Assembly (NCBI RefSeq): GCF_003610785.1
Contig: NZ_RAQQ01000036.1
Span: 1 to 32,343 of the forward strand
Origin: Micromonospora globbae
Lineage (GTDB): Bacteria; Actinomycetota; Actinomycetes; Mycobacteriales; Micromonosporaceae
Length of the DNA stretch: 32,343 nucleotides
Direction of reading: 5' to 3'
The translations under genes were made by a program, and so were the position numbers. The notes below the pieces were generated by a model. That model saw only the letters and a list, made by a program, of their open reading frames with translations, made no database searches and had not been told where the DNA came from. This document shows positions 16,544 to 24,591 of this stretch, piece by piece; positions within the stretch are counted from its first letter, which is position 1, and the number at the start of each line of letters is the position of its first letter.

Positions 16544-16701
16544 TTTGACGGCCACCAGCCGCTCCGGCCGACGCCGGGCCTACCCACGCCTTCTGGAAGG
16601 CGCACCTGGGAAGCCCGGCATGATCACATCCGGCGCACGAGGAGTCCGCTTCGAGATCCGACGCTGGCGATCCGCCTCGAACTGCCTGCAGCCCTGCCGA
16701 A

Positions 16702-16718
16702 GGTGACCGAGGGTGACG
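16702..16718. promoter_or_regulatory. GGTSACCGAGGGTGA motif, copy 2
   Basis: GGTGACCGAGGGTGACG has two GGTGAC hexamers starting 10 bp apart. It matches 15 of 17 bases with 3371-3387, upstream of the lysozyme-like gene. Both sites precede wall hydrolases. MtrA, which controls wall hydrolases in actinobacteria through loose direct repeats, is a candidate; unproven. Confidence 0.42.
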
Positions 16719-16824
16719 GGGCCAACTGTGGCACGACGTGGCCGTCCTACCGTGACGGTTGGTTCAGGCAGGGCACGTGTCCGGGGCATACAGGTCGAGG
16801 GTGGTGATCTCTCCTGCGAGCAAA

Positions 16825-16844
16825 CTACTATCCCCGACTAGTAG
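16825..16844. promoter_or_regulatory. Operator dyad CTACTA-N8-TAGTAG, copy 3
   Basis: CTACTA (16825-16830), TCCCCGAC, TAGTAG (16839-16844). It is 83 bp upstream of the ATG at 16927 of the plus-strand NlpC/P60 gene, a position where a bound repressor would cover a promoter. Confidence 0.72.
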
Positions 16845-16926
16845 ATGCGCGGCAGGGTCGGTGGCCCCCGCATCGATCCTGCCGCGCCCCTGCACGTCCG
16901 CCGGTGAAACCCTGCATTGGAGCGTT

Positions 16927-18408
16927 ATGGCGAAGAGGCACAGGGCCTGGCAGACGAGGCGACCGGAACCACGCCTGGCAGTTCTTCGCCCCATCCTCTG
17001 GTCGGCCCTCCTGGCCACGACCGCAACCGCGGCGATGACGGCGCCCGCATACGCCGACCCCGGCCTACCCAGCACCATTCCAGACACGGGCGCCAGGCCG
17101 GTTCCCTCCGGGCCCATTCAGCTTCCCGGCGCCGGCGCATCCCCTCCCACCCCGGGGACGGCAACCCCGGCCAGCCTAGGGCCGTTCGCTGCCCAGATTG
17201 TGGCCAAGGAGACGGAGCTGGCCACGCTCGGCGAACAGCTTCTGACGCTCGAACAGGAGCAGACCCGGACCGCTACCGCGGCGCAGGAGGCCGAACGCCA
17301 GTTCCAAGTCGCACAGGCCGCCCTCCGAGACGCGCAGCAGGACATGGGCTCAACTGCCGTCGAAGCGATGAAGCAAGCGGCCGAGCTACCTCCCGGCGAG
17401 ATCGGCTCCAACGTGCAGGATGTCGGCGCTCTGATCCGCCTTCAGAAAGGGCAGCAACGTGCCGGCGACTCGGAAGGGACCGCCCGTGATCTGCTGCGCG
17501 CGCAAGCGGCGGAGCAGCAGGCTCGCGCCGCGCACACCGCTGCAGTGCGCGCCGCGCAGGCCGCCCACACGACCTACACGACAGCCGAGGCGACCTTCAA
17601 GAAGAAGGAAGCCGAACTACTGAACCTCAAACGGCGTAACACCGACAAGATCGCAGCGCTCGAACGGCAACGAGAGGCCGCCGAGCAACTGTTGCGTCCC
17701 AGCATGACCGACGGCGAGGCGGTCGCCGGCATGGTCGCGAACCCCCGCGCCGTTGCGGCCGTCCGCTTCGCCCGCGCCCAACTCGGCAAACCCTACGAGT
17801 GGGGAGCGGAGGGCCCGAGCCGCTACGACTGCTCCGGCCTCATCTGGGCCGCGTACCGATCCCGCGGCGCGGACTATGACCAGCTGCCGCGGGTGTCACG
17901 GGATCAGTACAACGCCACCCGCAGCCGCACCGTCGATCGCAGGATGCTGCTCCCCGGCGATCTCGTCTTCTTCGCCTCAGGTTCCAGCTGGACGACCATC
18001 CACCACATGGGCATGTACATCGGCGACGGCAAGATGATCCACGCGCCCACCACCGGCGACGTTGTCAAGATCTCCCCCGTCTGGTGGTCACGGTTCTACG
18101 CCGCGACCCGGGTGATCCCGGCGGTTCCCGCGCCGACTGCGTCGCCGTCGGCTCCACCGCCCACGACGACACCCCGTCCGACCCCGTCGCCCCGGCCCAC
18201 CCCATCGCCTACCCGGCCCCGACCGACCTCCACACCGACCAGCTCCCAGCCAAGTCCGACCCCCACACCGACCAGCTCCCAGCCAAGTCCGACCCCCACC
18301 ACACCCAGCCCCACACACTCCCCCACGCCGCCGCCATCCCCGTCGACAAGCAGCACTCCAAGCCCTACCACCACTCCCACCCGGAGCGGGTCGACGACAG
18401 GGCCATAG
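16927..18408 (+). CDS. Secreted NlpC/P60 endopeptidase with Pro/Thr/Ser-rich tail
   Basis: 493 residues from the ATG at 16927 (MAKRHRAWQTRRPEPRLAVL); TTGGAG lies just upstream. A signal peptide ends at about ...APAYA. Residues ~75-255 are Ala/Gln/Glu-rich coiled coil. The NlpC/P60 domain follows: GKPYEWGAEGPSRYDCSGL with Cys302, His360 (HHMGMY) and His372 (IHAP). The last ~85 residues are a low-complexity PTPSPRPTPSPT-type tail carrying a duplicated 11-residue unit, a likely wall-spanning or wall-associated linker. The frame is open upstream to 16759 but that part overlaps the operator. It likely cleaves peptidoglycan stem peptides, paralogous to the divergent gene. Confidence 0.9.
   Translation: MAKRHRAWQTRRPEPRLAVLRPILWSALLATTATAAMTAPAYADPGLPSTIPDTGARPVPSGPIQLPGAGASPPTPGTATPASLGPFAAQIVAKETELATLGEQLLTLEQEQTRTATAAQEAERQFQVAQAALRDAQQDMGSTAVEAMKQAAELPPGEIGSNVQDVGALIRLQKGQQRAGDSEGTARDLLRAQAAEQQARAAHTAAVRAAQAAHTTYTTAEATFKKKEAELLNLKRRNTDKIAALERQREAAEQLLRPSMTDGEAVAGMVANPRAVAAVRFARAQLGKPYEWGAEGPSRYDCSGLIWAAYRSRGADYDQLPRVSRDQYNATRSRTVDRRMLLPGDLVFFASGSSWTTIHHMGMYIGDGKMIHAPTTGDVVKISPVWWSRFYAATRVIPAVPAPTASPSAPPPTTTPRPTPSPRPTPSPTRPRPTSTPTSSQPSPTPTPTSSQPSPTPTTPSPTHSPTPPPSPSTSSTPSPTTTPTRSGSTTGP
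18231..18296 (+). repeat. 33-bp perfect tandem duplication in the NlpC/P60 tail
   Basis: Two identical copies (18231-18263, 18264-18296), each encoding an 11-residue TPTSSQPSPTP-type unit. The in-frame duplication lengthens the tail and probably arose by slippage; copy number may vary between strains. Confidence 0.85.
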
Positions 18409-18717
18409 TCCGCAACGTCCAAACCACGGATCATCTCCCGGTCAACCGCGACGGCGCCGCTTGCGGCCCTGGCGCGGTCACCAGGTCGCCGGCAACTGAC
18501 GCCCGTGTGCTCCAGCGCGGACGGCCACCAAGCAGTCCGCGAAGGGCGAGGCGGGTGTGACCGAGGACCGCGTCTCCGGCCCCAGGCGCCCGTTCCCCGG
18601 CACGACGATTGGCACAGCCACCAGCTCCGCCACCTAGCCCCGTCGAAGCGGCCCTCCACACGCGCCATACGCAGCTCCTGCCACGCCGATTCCCGCCGCT
18701 CGGCGGGGGCTGTCTCG
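18409..18717. other. 309-bp gap between the NlpC/P60 gene and the IS256-family element
   Basis: No recognised gene. A hairpin CCCGCCG-CT-CGGCGGG (18692-18707) lies 10 bp outside the IS end and may terminate the NlpC/P60 transcript or the transposase transcript. Minus-strand frames here are not protein-like. Confidence 0.5.
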
Positions 18718-20087
18718 CTAACGGTGTTTCCGGCGATCTTGGTTAGTAGGTCTCAGCGGCTGGGAAGCGGTCGCTGAAGGTGATGGCGAAGGCGTTCAGG
18801 GCGGGTTTCCAGCGCATCGTCCATCGGGTTCTGCCTGCTCCGGTGGGGTCCAGGGATCGGGTCACCAGGTACAGACACTTCAACGCGGCCTGCTCGTTGG
18901 GGAAGTGGCCGCGGGCCTTGACCGCCCGCCGGTAGCGGGCGTTCAACGACTCGATCGCGTTCGTGGAGCAGATGACCTTGCGGATCTCCAGGTCGTAGTC
19001 GAGGAACGGGATGAACTCCGCCCAGGCGTTGTCCCACAGTCGGATCACCGCCGGATACCGGCCACGCCACTTGTCGGCCAGGTCGTCGAACGCCGTCCGA
19101 GCGGCGTCAGCGTTGACGGCTGTGTAGATCGGCTTGATGTCGCGCTTCAGTTCGTCCCAGTACTTGCGGGAGGTCAGCCGGAACGTGTTGCGGATCAAGT
19201 GGATCACACAGGTCTGCACCACCGTCTGCGGCCACACGTTGGTGACCACCTCGGGAAGGCCCTTCAGGCCGTCGCAGACGAGGAAGAACACGTCCTTCAC
19301 ACCCCGGTTGCGCAGGTCGGTCAACACGCTCATCCAGAACTTGGCGCCCTCACCGCCGGCGCCGGCCCACAAGCCGAGGATGTCCTTGTCCCCGTCGAGG
19401 GTGACTCCGATCGCGGCGTAGATCGGTCGGTTCGCGACCTGCCCGTCCCTGACCTTGACCACGATGGCGTCGATGAACACGGCGGCGTAGATGGCGTCGA
19501 GAGGTCGGTGGGACCAGTCGGCCATCTCCTCGATGACCTTGTCGGTGATCCGGGAGATGGTCTCCTTCGACACCGAAGCCCCGTAGATCTCGGCGAAGTG
19601 CGCGCTGATCTCCCCGGTCGTGAGGCCTTTGGCATACAGCGACAACACCACCTCGTCGACCCCCGACAGGCGCCGCTGCCGCTTGCGCACGATCTGCGGC
19701 TCGAACGTGCCGGCCCGGTCCCGCGGCACGTCGATCTGCACCGGACCCGACGTGTCGGTCAGCACCGTCTTCGACCGGCTGCCGTTGCGGATGTTGCCCG
19801 ACCCGGCACCAGCCTGGTCGTGTTTCTCGTAGCCGAGGTGCTCGGTCATCTCCTCGTTGAGCGCGGTCTCCAGGACCGTCTTGGTCAGCTGCTTGAGCAG
19901 CCCGTCCGGGCCGGTCAACGACAGCCCTTGCTCCTTCGCGGCCCGGACCAACTCGGCGGCGGCCTTCGCCTCCGCCGACGGCTCCGCCCGCTTCTTACGT
20001 CCGGTCTGGTCGTTCAGTGTCGCGGTCATCACGGCACCCTCCTCACCAGGCACAACGCCCGGCAGGTCAGGCCGGAAACACCGTTAG
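18718..20087 (-). mobile_element. IS256-family insertion sequence, complete
   Basis: 1370 bp bounded by perfect 17-bp inverted repeats, CTAACGGTGTTTCCGGC at 18718-18734 and its complement at 20071-20087, with one full transposase gene between. No 8-bp target duplication is visible (ctgtctcg on the left, atccacac on the right), so the flanks may have recombined after insertion or the true ends may differ slightly. Confidence 0.88.
18743..20029 (-). CDS. IS256-family (Mutator-type) transposase
   Basis: 428 residues from the ATG at 20029, after GAGGAGGG; starts at 20032 or 20053 are possible. It carries the family features: EMTEHLGYEKHD near the N terminus, catalytic Asp in AAVFIDAIVVKVRDG, second Asp in FLVCDGLKGLPE, the CVIHLIRN segment, and catalytic Glu in CSTNAIESLNARYRRAVK. 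Length and motifs are complete, so it is probably active. It catalyses cut-and-paste/copy-out transposition of the surrounding element. Confidence 0.97.
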   Translation of the reverse strand: MTATLNDQTGRKKRAEPSAEAKAAAELVRAAKEQGLSLTGPDGLLKQLTKTVLETALNEEMTEHLGYEKHDQAGAGSGNIRNGSRSKTVLTDTSGPVQIDVPRDRAGTFEPQIVRKRQRRLSGVDEVVLSLYAKGLTTGEISAHFAEIYGASVSKETISRITDKVIEEMADWSHRPLDAIYAAVFIDAIVVKVRDGQVANRPIYAAIGVTLDGDKDILGLWAGAGGEGAKFWMSVLTDLRNRGVKDVFFLVCDGLKGLPEVVTNVWPQTVVQTCVIHLIRNTFRLTSRKYWDELKRDIKPIYTAVNADAARTAFDDLADKWRGRYPAVIRLWDNAWAEFIPFLDYDLEIRKVICSTNAIESLNARYRRAVKARGHFPNEQAALKCLYLVTRSLDPTGAGRTRWTMRWKPALNAFAITFSDRFPAAETY

Positions 20088-20209
20088 ATCCACACTCCCG
20101 CTCGGCGCGTTTCGCTTCGGGATAGCACTGACCCGGCCGAGGTCCAAGTCTGCTCTCTGTGGGTGATCGGCAGATGACGTGAGCGTGATCCTCATGTTTG
20201 ACTATGTGT

Positions 20210-22111
20210 ATGCGGGCGGGGGAGGCGCGACTGTCGATCGATTGCGGCACGGCCACCACCGCTGCGGTCCTCGCCTGGCCTGATGGCAGCTCAACGTCGT
20301 TGTCGTTCGACGGGGTCCCGTACCTGCCCAGCGCGGTCTACGTGTCGCCCGGCGGTGAGGTGTGGACGGGCCAGCAGGCGCGGCAGGCCGCCGCAGGGCA
20401 GCCGAACCGGCTGATCCCCAGCCCCCGTCGTCCTGCCGATGACGACTTCACCGTGGACGGAACCGCGGTGGATGCGCTTGAGGTGGCGGCGGCGCCGCTG
20501 CGCCGGGTTGCGGTGGAGGCGGAGCGGGTTGCTGGTGGGCCGGTGCGGGATATGCGGGTGGTGGTGCCGGCGGGCTGGGGTCCGAGGCGGCGTACCTGGT
20601 TGCGGCAGGTCGCGCACCGTGCTGGGCTGCCGCAGCCGCGTCTGGTGGAGGCCCCGGTGGCGGTTGCCGGGCATCTGCTGGCTACCGGTGTGCACCTGCC
20701 GGCGGGGTCGTTCATCGTCGTCTGCGACGTGGGCGCGGGTGCGGAGGTAACCGTTTTGCGCCGCGGTCCCTCAGGTTTCGAGGTGTTGGCGACTCTCGGC
20801 GATGCGGCCGCCGGCGGCACCGCCATCGACGAAGCCCTGGCCGCCGCTCTCACAGGCCCGGATGTGCCCGGCGACGGCGCAGCCTGGTCAACGACGGTGG
20901 AGAGCGTCCGCGCCGCGAAGGAGGCTCTGGCCACTCACCCGGCTGTCACGGTGCCGCTTCCCGACCGGCCACCGGTGGTCGCGAGCAGCGGCATGCTCGA
21001 GCAGGCGGCAGGACCGGTGCTGCGGCGGGTGGCGCAGCTGACCCAAGCGACGATTACGGCGGCCGAGCTGACCGTCGCCGACATTGCGGGCGTCTACTGC
21101 GTCGGCGGCAGCGCTCACCTACCCCAGTTGGCCCAAGCCATCGCCGCGGGCACGGGCATCACTCCCGTGGTCGTGCCGGATCCCGCATCTGCCGCCGTGC
21201 TGGGGGCTGCGGACGCCGGCGCCACCGACCATGGAGCCGTCGACCGGGTGGAGGTAGAGGTGCCGCCGGTGCGGCGCGCCGTCGCGGTCGCGATATCGGG
21301 CTTCGCGTCGCTGGCGCTGATCTGGCAGTGCCTCATGACCGCCGAGCAGCACAGCACGCTGAACGTCTACTTCTGGGTGGACCTGAACTGGGGCGAGTTC
21401 ACGATGGCCGCTGTGATGGCGCTGCTGGCATGCCTCGCGGCTGGCACTGTGCTCGGGTCCCTGATCGCTGCCCGCAGCCCCACACCCGGCACCCGCACTG
21501 AGGGCGGGAGGGTCAGCATCGGCATCCTCGCCGCGGTGTCGCTCGGGACGGCGATCGCCGGTCTCTACGCGGTGGTCGCCAGCCAGTACTTCGGTCAGCC
21601 GGTGGGCCGGTTTCTGAGTTGGGCGCTGTGGCCGATCACCCCGATCGCGGTGGCGGCTGTCGGCATGTCGGTGGTCGCCGCGCGGCAGTGGCGTGTCCCG
21701 CACGGCGGTTGGTCGGCGCTGTTGGCCGCGCCGACCGGCTCGGTCGTCACCGCGACGCTGGGCATGGGGCTGGTGCAGTACTCGCTGACCGCCGAACGGT
21801 GGCCCGACATGCTGCTGTGGATCGACGTCGCCGGCCGTGTCGGTGGGCTGCTGCTCGGTGTCGGAGTCGTGATGGCGCTGGTCGCGCCGCTGATGTTCCG
21901 TCTCATCCTCGCCGCCCCCCTCGCCGTGATCACCGCGGCGATCGTCAGTGATCAGGCCACCGGCATTATCGGCGTCACCTATGCCGTCGCTGTCGCGGTG
22001 TGGTGGGCGGCCCGGTTGTGGACTCGCATCATCCGGCCCGCTCCACTCGCGCCCGCCGGACAGCCCCCATCGGTGCTCCCGGTCGGTACACCGACAGCTG
22101 GGGGTCGGTAG
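20210..22111 (+). CDS. Hsp70/actin-like ATPase domain fused to a multi-span membrane domain
   Basis: 633 residues from the ATG at 20210; ATG 20204 and TTG 20198 are alternatives and no strong ribosome-binding site is visible. Residues 1-~345 resemble the Hsp70 nucleotide-binding domain: LSIDCGTATTAAVL (phosphate 1), MRVVVPAGWGPRRRTWLRQV, APVAVAGHLL, IVVCDVGAGAEVTVL (phosphate 2), AAGGTAIDEAL, VESVRAAKEALAT and VYCVGGSAHLPQL (adenosine motif). There is no substrate-binding domain; instead residues ~355-620 contain seven or eight hydrophobic helices. It may be an ATP-dependent membrane sensor or partner of the two BTAD regulators next to it, whose first start is two bases after this stop. Function unknown. 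Confidence 0.78.
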   Translation: MRAGEARLSIDCGTATTAAVLAWPDGSSTSLSFDGVPYLPSAVYVSPGGEVWTGQQARQAAAGQPNRLIPSPRRPADDDFTVDGTAVDALEVAAAPLRRVAVEAERVAGGPVRDMRVVVPAGWGPRRRTWLRQVAHRAGLPQPRLVEAPVAVAGHLLATGVHLPAGSFIVVCDVGAGAEVTVLRRGPSGFEVLATLGDAAAGGTAIDEALAAALTGPDVPGDGAAWSTTVESVRAAKEALATHPAVTVPLPDRPPVVASSGMLEQAAGPVLRRVAQLTQATITAAELTVADIAGVYCVGGSAHLPQLAQAIAAGTGITPVVVPDPASAAVLGAADAGATDHGAVDRVEVEVPPVRRAVAVAISGFASLALIWQCLMTAEQHSTLNVYFWVDLNWGEFTMAAVMALLACLAAGTVLGSLIAARSPTPGTRTEGGRVSIGILAAVSLGTAIAGLYAVVASQYFGQPVGRFLSWALWPITPIAVAAVGMSVVAARQWRVPHGGWSALLAAPTGSVVTATLGMGLVQYSLTAERWPDMLLWIDVAGRVGGLLLGVGVVMALVAPLMFRLILAAPLAVITAAIVSDQATGIIGVTYAVAVAVWWAARLWTRIIRPAPLAPAGQPPSVLPVGTPTAGGR

Positions 22112-22113
22112 GG

Positions 22114-24207
22114 GTGCGGTGGCCGCGGCAGCTGATGTCGCTGCTGATCGTCCTCGGCCTCCTGGCCGGCCCGCCGGTGTTGCTGCTGTCCCTGCTCGGC
22201 CCACCGATATCCGGGTGGCCGACGGGGGAGCAGCTGCGGGCGTGGGTGCAGCAGCCGCTGACCGAGCGCACCCTGACCGCCGCGCTGACCATCGCGGCCT
22301 GGCTGGGATGGCTTGTGCTCGCCTACACCGTCGCCGTCCGGATCCTGGCCCGCATCCGCGCTACCGCGCGCTGGCTGGCGCGCCTGCCACTGCCGACGCC
22401 CCTGCAGGCAACCGCCAGCGGGATGGCCGGAGCTGCCGTTCTCGGTGTTGGCGCGAACGCCGTGACCATCCCGGCGCCACCGCTTCCCGTGCCGGTGGGA
22501 ACCCTCGACAGTCCTGGTGACAGCGGGGCCGCCCAGCACGAGGGCAGGGCGCAGCGCGATGACGGGATCGCGGTGCCCGGTGGGTGGCTGCCCCGTGAAG
22601 TCGCCGAGCAGGTCAACGCCGCGGCGGCCCTTGTCTGGCTGCGCCGCCGCCGCGCCTACCAGCCCCACCCACCTGCGCGGCTCGGGCGCGAGGACCCGGA
22701 CCTGGCGCCGCTGCCCGCAACCGCAGCCGCCGTGCAGGCAGCCCTCGCCGACGCGCCCGCCCCGCTCGCCGAGATAGCGCCCGCAGCGGGCATCAATACC
22801 TTCGTGGGTGTTGCGGGCAGCGGCGTGGGCATCACCGGGCCCGGCGCGCTGGCCGTCGGACGGGGCCTTCTGGTCACGGTGCTGCTGGCCGCGCACCGGC
22901 AGCCGACCGCGTGCCTGGTCATAACGAGAGCCGCCCTGACCAGGCTGCTCGGCCCCCACACGGAGCCCCTCGTCGAACGGCTGCCACAGCTGGCGGTCGT
23001 GGACACCGTCGACGAGGCAGCCCGCCTCGTCGTATCCGCCGCCCCGCCGAGCCGAGCGCGCGGCGAATCCAAGACACGCGAGGGCTGGACAGCCGCGAAC
23101 GCCCAAGCGCCCGTTGCTCTTATCGTCGAGGACGACTGCGATCGGCGCGACGTGACGCCCCTGGCCGAGGCGGCGGCCAGGAGCCGCGGCAGCATTGTCG
23201 TGCTGGGCAGATGGCCTGCCGGGCCGACGTGGCAGGCTGACCCCTCAGGCCACCTCCATGATCCGCGCCGCCCCGACTGGCCCGGGCCACGCTCGTGCGT
23301 CCTGGACCAGGTCGCGACCGCCGACCTTCTCACCGTGATCGCCCACACCCATGCACCACCCGACGCGGCCGGAGCGCACAGAACCCCCCACCAGCCGGTG
23401 ACGACCCGACGGGTGCCACGGCAGGCCACCCCACACCACCCCCTCCCCCATGCCGCCGACGGCCGCCGGTTGGAGCTGCGTGTGCTGGGCGAACCGACAC
23501 TGCTCATCGACGGTCAACCCCTGACCGTCAGGCGTAGCGCTGCCGTCCAGGTTCTGGTCTACCTCGCTGCCCACCGCGACGGCGCCGACACCCGCCGGCT
23601 GATCGACGCCCTCTGGCCGGGCGTGCCTCGTCGGTCCCTTACCGGCCGGCTTTACACCACCCTCAGCGAACTCCGCGGTGCTGTTCGGGACGCCTGCGGG
23701 CTGAACGTCGTCGATCACACTGACGACCGTTACCGCCTCAACCCCGCCCAGGTTCAGGTCGACCTGTGGCGCCTGCACGAGGCGATCCAGCACGCCGGCA
23801 CCGCCGTCACCAACACCACGGTCGCGTGGCAGGCGGTCATCGACGCCTACCCCGACGAACTCGCTGCCGGACGCACCTGGCCCTGGCTGGACCCCATCCG
23901 GGAAACCCTCCGCCGGCACGTCATCGACGCCCATGTGGCCCTGGCCGACACCGCCCCTGACACCCGCCGCGCGGTTGAACTGCTGCAGGCTGCCATCCGT
24001 ATCGACCCCTACAACGCCGACCTGCACACCCGTGCGGTGAACGTCCTCACCGCGCTTGGCGAGCACCACGCGGCTCACGAGCTACGCGAGGGCTACATCC
24101 GCCGTCTCACCGCCGCGGGCCTGCAACCGGGGCGACCAGGTTGGGTCGGCAGCGACGAACAGGAGTGGTCCTCCCGTTTGCCACGGGCGGATGCCCACCG
24201 CGCCTGA
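22114..24207 (+). CDS. Membrane-tethered BTAD/SARP-type regulator (no LysM)
   Basis: 697 residues from the GTG at 22114, two bases after the previous stop; an ATG at 22135 is possible. Two N-terminal helices (LMSLLIVLGLLAGPPVLLL and TLTAALTIAAWLGWLVLAY) are followed by a segment ending PGGWLPREVAEQVNAAAALV with a third hydrophobic stretch and RRRR, so the long C-terminal part is probably cytoplasmic. From residue ~453 there is a winged-helix of SARP type (LELRVLGEPTLLIDGQPLTV, LIDALWPGVP, GRLYTTLSELR) and then a BTAD helical domain (QVDLWRLHEAI ... HHAAHELREGYIRRL). It is a paralogue of the next gene and may activate transcription from the membrane. Confidence 0.82.
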   Translation: MRWPRQLMSLLIVLGLLAGPPVLLLSLLGPPISGWPTGEQLRAWVQQPLTERTLTAALTIAAWLGWLVLAYTVAVRILARIRATARWLARLPLPTPLQATASGMAGAAVLGVGANAVTIPAPPLPVPVGTLDSPGDSGAAQHEGRAQRDDGIAVPGGWLPREVAEQVNAAAALVWLRRRRAYQPHPPARLGREDPDLAPLPATAAAVQAALADAPAPLAEIAPAAGINTFVGVAGSGVGITGPGALAVGRGLLVTVLLAAHRQPTACLVITRAALTRLLGPHTEPLVERLPQLAVVDTVDEAARLVVSAAPPSRARGESKTREGWTAANAQAPVALIVEDDCDRRDVTPLAEAAARSRGSIVVLGRWPAGPTWQADPSGHLHDPRRPDWPGPRSCVLDQVATADLLTVIAHTHAPPDAAGAHRTPHQPVTTRRVPRQATPHHPLPHAADGRRLELRVLGEPTLLIDGQPLTVRRSAAVQVLVYLAAHRDGADTRRLIDALWPGVPRRSLTGRLYTTLSELRGAVRDACGLNVVDHTDDRYRLNPAQVQVDLWRLHEAIQHAGTAVTNTTVAWQAVIDAYPDELAAGRTWPWLDPIRETLRRHVIDAHVALADTAPDTRRAVELLQAAIRIDPYNADLHTRAVNVLTALGEHHAAHELREGYIRRLTAAGLQPGRPGWVGSDEQEWSSRLPRADAHRA

Positions 24208-24591
24208 CGTCGCGCCCTCCCGCCGGCAGCGCCGCAAGCCATCGGGACAGAGGCCATCTCTCCCTTCCCTACCCACCGGCAGGCTTGAGGCACGGCGACC
24301 CGTCTTCGTCGTGATCCGATCACCCGAGAATCGGGCTCCCCACGCCGTTCCTGCGGCATGACGGAGAGAAGGCGCAGACCGGTTCGGCACCGCGGGCCGC
24401 TTGGGTCGGTGGCTCGGTGAGCTGCGGTTGTGAGGTCGTGTGAGGCCGTGTGAGGTCCCGTCAGACGCCGTAACCCCCGACACCACGGCTGGTTGGCAGC
24501 CCTACGGTCGATCCACATCAAGCGCTGCGAGGCCCCGAGGCTGGCCTGCTGTCGCTGGTGGTGTCCATGTGAACGCCCGGTGGGAGTGACG
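24208..24591 (+). other. 384-bp gap between the two BTAD genes
   Basis: No gene recognised. Three 10-bp direct repeats (24429-24458) lie ~134 bp upstream of the LysM-BTAD start and could be its operator. The frame of the next gene is open here but not protein-like; a GGGAG site supports the start at 24592. Confidence 0.5.
24429..24458 (+). promoter_or_regulatory. Three 10-bp direct repeats TGTGAGGYCS
   Basis: TGTGAGGTCG, TGTGAGGCCG and TGTGAGGTCC follow without gap, so a TGTGAGG heptamer recurs at one-turn spacing. SARP regulators bind heptamer direct repeats spaced about one helical turn (usually 11 bp) upstream of promoters, so this may be a site for one of the adjacent BTAD proteins. Inferred only. 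Confidence 0.5.

Larger units (their letters stand above)
16423..16926. other. Divergent promoter region between two NlpC/P60 genes
   Basis: 504 bp with no credible gene. It contains two identical-pattern dyads (16524-16543 and 16825-16844), each 80-105 bp from the start codon it faces, and the GGTGACCGAGGGTGACG motif (16702-16718) between them. The arrangement looks like two back-to-back promoters under shared control. Confidence 0.65.

Noticed and set aside
18096..18668. 190-codon minus-strand frame over the NlpC/P60 tail and the gap beyond it
   Set aside because: Mostly the antisense of the Pro/Thr/Ser repeats (a VGVG-rich shadow); no start signal or family resemblance.
18905..20125. 406-codon plus-strand frame opposite the IS256 transposase
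   Set aside because: Shadow of the transposase gene in high-GC DNA; the transposase motifs on the minus strand are complete.
21119..23507. Long minus-strand frames opposite the Hsp70-like and BTAD genes
   Set aside because: Low-complexity shadow frames; plus-strand frames carry recognisable domains.
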